From contig JANQOH010000119.1 of the NCBI GenBank assembly GCA_028289725.1, forward strand, positions 1 through 6,659: 6,659 nucleotides of DNA. Direction: 5' to 3'. Position 1 is the stretch's first letter, and every line of letters begins with the position of its first letter. The stretch comes from Alphaproteobacteria bacterium. Its GTDB lineage: Bacteria; Pseudomonadota; Alphaproteobacteria; UBA7887. Of the stretch, positions 6,099 through 6,659 are shown one piece after another. The notes under the pieces were generated by a model. The model was not told the DNA's origin and searched no databases. It worked only from the letters and a program-made list of their open reading frames with translations. A program made the position numbers and the translations under genes.

Positions 6099-6112
6099 AT
6101 CGCCTTTAGGGA

Positions 6113-6140
6113 TTGCCCTAGGTTGCTACGGGAATATTCT
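6113..6140 (+). promoter_or_regulatory. Candidate promoter of the Flp pilin gene
   Basis: TTGCCC (6113-6118) is followed after 16 bases by TATTCT (6135-6140), each matching four of six sigma70 consensus bases. Transcription would start near 6147 and leave a leader of about 26 bases. The -35 overlaps a small hairpin, TAGGG (6107-6111) with CCCTA (6116-6120). The match is moderate, so this is only a candidate. Confidence 0.35.
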
Positions 6141-6172
6141 TTATTGGGAGCGACGAGATTGGATCTGTGGCT

Positions 6173-6355
6173 ATGTCGATCTTGAAAAAAGTGCAGCGTT
6201 TTCGAAAGAACGCGGATGGCGCGACAGCTATCGAGTATGGCTTGCTTGTGGCGCTGATCGCGACGGTGATCATCACCGCCGTCACGTCGATCGGCACGGA
6301 GGTCAATGAGACCTTCTCCACCATCGGCAATACGTTGAAGAGCCAGAGCAACTAA
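6173..6355 (+). CDS. Flp/Fap-type type IVb pilin
   Basis: This 60-residue prepilin would be the structural subunit of a Flp (Tad) pilus, used for surface attachment. The basic leader MSILKKVQRFRKNADG ends at Gly16. Cleavage before Ala17 gives a 44-residue mature pilin with Glu at +5 and Tyr at +6 (ATAIEYGLLVALIA), the hallmark Flp motif recognised by the TadV/CpaA prepilin peptidase. A hydrophobic helix of about 20 residues (GLLVALIATVIITAVTSIG) follows, then a short polar tail ending KSQSN, all typical of the family. ATG 6173 gives the standard leader; a GTG at 6167 would add only two residues. GGA at 6161 is a modest ribosome binding site. No tad/cpa assembly genes are in the window, so the secretion machinery must lie beyond it or at another locus. 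Confidence 0.92.
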   Translation: MSILKKVQRFRKNADGATAIEYGLLVALIATVIITAVTSIGTEVNETFSTIGNTLKSQSN

Positions 6356-6356
6356 C

Positions 6357-6381
6357 CGCGCCCAATGTGCCTTCGGGCGCG
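6357..6381 (+). terminator. Hairpin after the pilin gene
   Basis: CGCGCCC (6357-6363) pairs perfectly with GGGCGCG (6375-6381) across an 11-base loop, two bases after the pilin stop. A pyrimidine-rich but not T-rich stretch follows (CTCTGATATTCCTTC). Position and stem strength suggest a transcript end, separating the plus-strand pilin from the convergent tRNA gene. It may also stabilise the short pilin mRNA. Confidence 0.5.
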
Positions 6382-6417
6382 CTCTGATATTCCTTCATCC
6401 ATCAGAAAATCAATAAG

Positions 6418-6494
6418 TGGTCGGGGCGGCCTGATTCGAACAGGCGACCCTCTGCTCCCAAAGCAGATGCGCTACCAGGCTGCGCTACGCCCCG
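6418..6494 (-). tRNA. tRNA-Pro (anticodon TGG)
   Basis: Read on the minus strand, the 77-base gene starts CGGGGCG at 6494 and closes the acceptor stem with CGCCCCG. Discriminator A (6421) and an encoded CCA (6420-6418) follow. The anticodon arm is TCTGC-TTTGGGA-GCAGA, giving anticodon TGG, which reads CCN proline codons with the usual wobble modification. The T arm contains the expected GTTCGAATC (stem CCTG/CAGG), and the D arm carries the conserved GCGCAGCCTGGTAGCGC. All stems pair cleanly, so the gene looks functional. It converges with the pilin gene. Confidence 0.97.
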
Positions 6495-6503
6495 ACGCGC
6501 CGA

Positions 6504-6532
6504 AAACTAGGGTTTTCCGGGGTTTTCGGCAA
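6504..6532 (-). promoter_or_regulatory. Candidate promoter of tRNA-Pro
   Basis: On the minus strand, TTGCCG (6532-6527) and TAGTTT (6509-6504) are separated by exactly 17 bases. A GC-rich run (TCGGCGCGT) then leads into the tRNA, like the discriminators of growth-rate-controlled stable RNA promoters. The start site would fall only 3-4 bases before the mature tRNA. The hexamers lie almost entirely within the inverted repeat CCGAAAAC (6500-6507) / GTTTTCGG (6522-6529). Confidence 0.45.
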
Positions 6533-6546
6533 GGTGTGAAAATCGC

Positions 6547-6609
6547 AAAGTGGGACAAAACGGGACCAAATGCGACCCGTTGGGACTCAAAACTGTACAC
6601 AAACTGTAC
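6547..6609. repeat. Array of six short helically phased direct repeats
   Basis: Six units of 10-12 bases run without a gap on the plus strand. They are AAAGTGGGAC, AAAACGGGAC, CAAATGCGAC, CCGTTGGGAC, TCAAAACTGTAC and ACAAACTGTAC, each ending in GAC or TAC. On the minus strand the cores read GTCCCA, GTCCCG, GTCGCA, GTCCCA, GTACAG and GTACAG, several followed by a T-run. Successive cores are 10, 10, 10, 12 and 11 bases apart, so they lie on about the same face of the helix. The last two units share the exact 10-mer AAACTGTACA (6590-6599 and 6601-6610). This resembles protein-binding iterons, such as recombinase arm sites or an operator array. Confidence 0.6.
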
Positions 6610-6610
6610 A

Positions 6611-6659
6611 TTTTCAATTTTCGCCATCATTCGTTCGCGTCCCGTTCCGCGGTGAACTG
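6611..6659. other. Unassigned right edge
   Basis: An AT-rich stretch (TTTTCAATTTTCGCCATCATT) passes into GC-rich sequence with GTCCCG at 6639-6644, an inverted copy of the core seen in the adjacent repeat array. No start codon with a credible reading frame can be followed before the window ends. A gene to the right could begin just outside. Confidence 0.3.

Noticed and set aside
6547..6610. CRISPR array
   Set aside because: The units are only 10-12 bases with no spacer-length unique segments between them.
6365..6655. 96-residue open frame running through the tRNA gene
   Set aside because: Its middle (GLIRTGDPLLPKQ) is the translation of antisense tRNA, a common mis-annotation, and its end is the repeat array.

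Overview
The window reads as the chromosome of an alphaproteobacterium. It is GC-rich, and all seven protein-coding calls lie on the plus strand, with GTG and TTG starts in use. It combines a stand-alone ModE-type regulator beside modABC, a Flp-type pilin and a proline tRNA. The alphaproteobacterial placement is an inference from gene style, not from a marker gene, and I cannot name a genus.

Positions 1-2885 form a molybdate uptake locus. The first bases are the C-terminal end of a ModE-type winged-helix regulator with no molybdate-binding domain. Next comes a leader with a sigma70-like promoter and a 24-bp ModE-box-like palindrome placed at the expected transcription start, then two small stem-loops. 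The high-affinity molybdate ABC transporter follows: modA (periplasmic binding protein), modB (permease) and modC (ATPase with C-terminal Mop domain). ModA captures molybdate or tungstate in the periplasm, a ModB dimer forms the channel and a ModC dimer powers it. The regulator probably acts on the box in front of modA.

Positions 2949-4637 encode a thiamine-diphosphate enzyme of the acetolactate synthase/decarboxylase superfamily. It begins at a TTG behind a strong ribosome binding site, 63 bases after modC and with no clear terminator between them. Its substrate cannot be read from the sequence. A small membrane-anchored protein of unknown function follows (4678-5124).

Positions 5125-5345 are non-coding apart from a compact palindrome just after the previous stop. 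An acidic soluble protein of unknown function follows (5346-5888). The 284-base gap to 6172 holds a 26-bp perfect inverted repeat resembling a CRP/FNR-family operator, upstream of a candidate promoter. That promoter precedes a solitary Flp/Fap-type pilin (6173-6355), which ends at a hairpin.

A minus-strand tRNA-Pro(TGG) lies at 6418-6494. The last 165 bases, on its 5' side, hold a candidate tRNA promoter embedded in an inverted repeat. Beyond it is an array of six short, helically spaced direct repeats (6547-6609) that no gene in the window explains. This array is the least explained structure here and the best candidate for something new, possibly recombinase arm sites or an operator array for a gene beyond the right edge.
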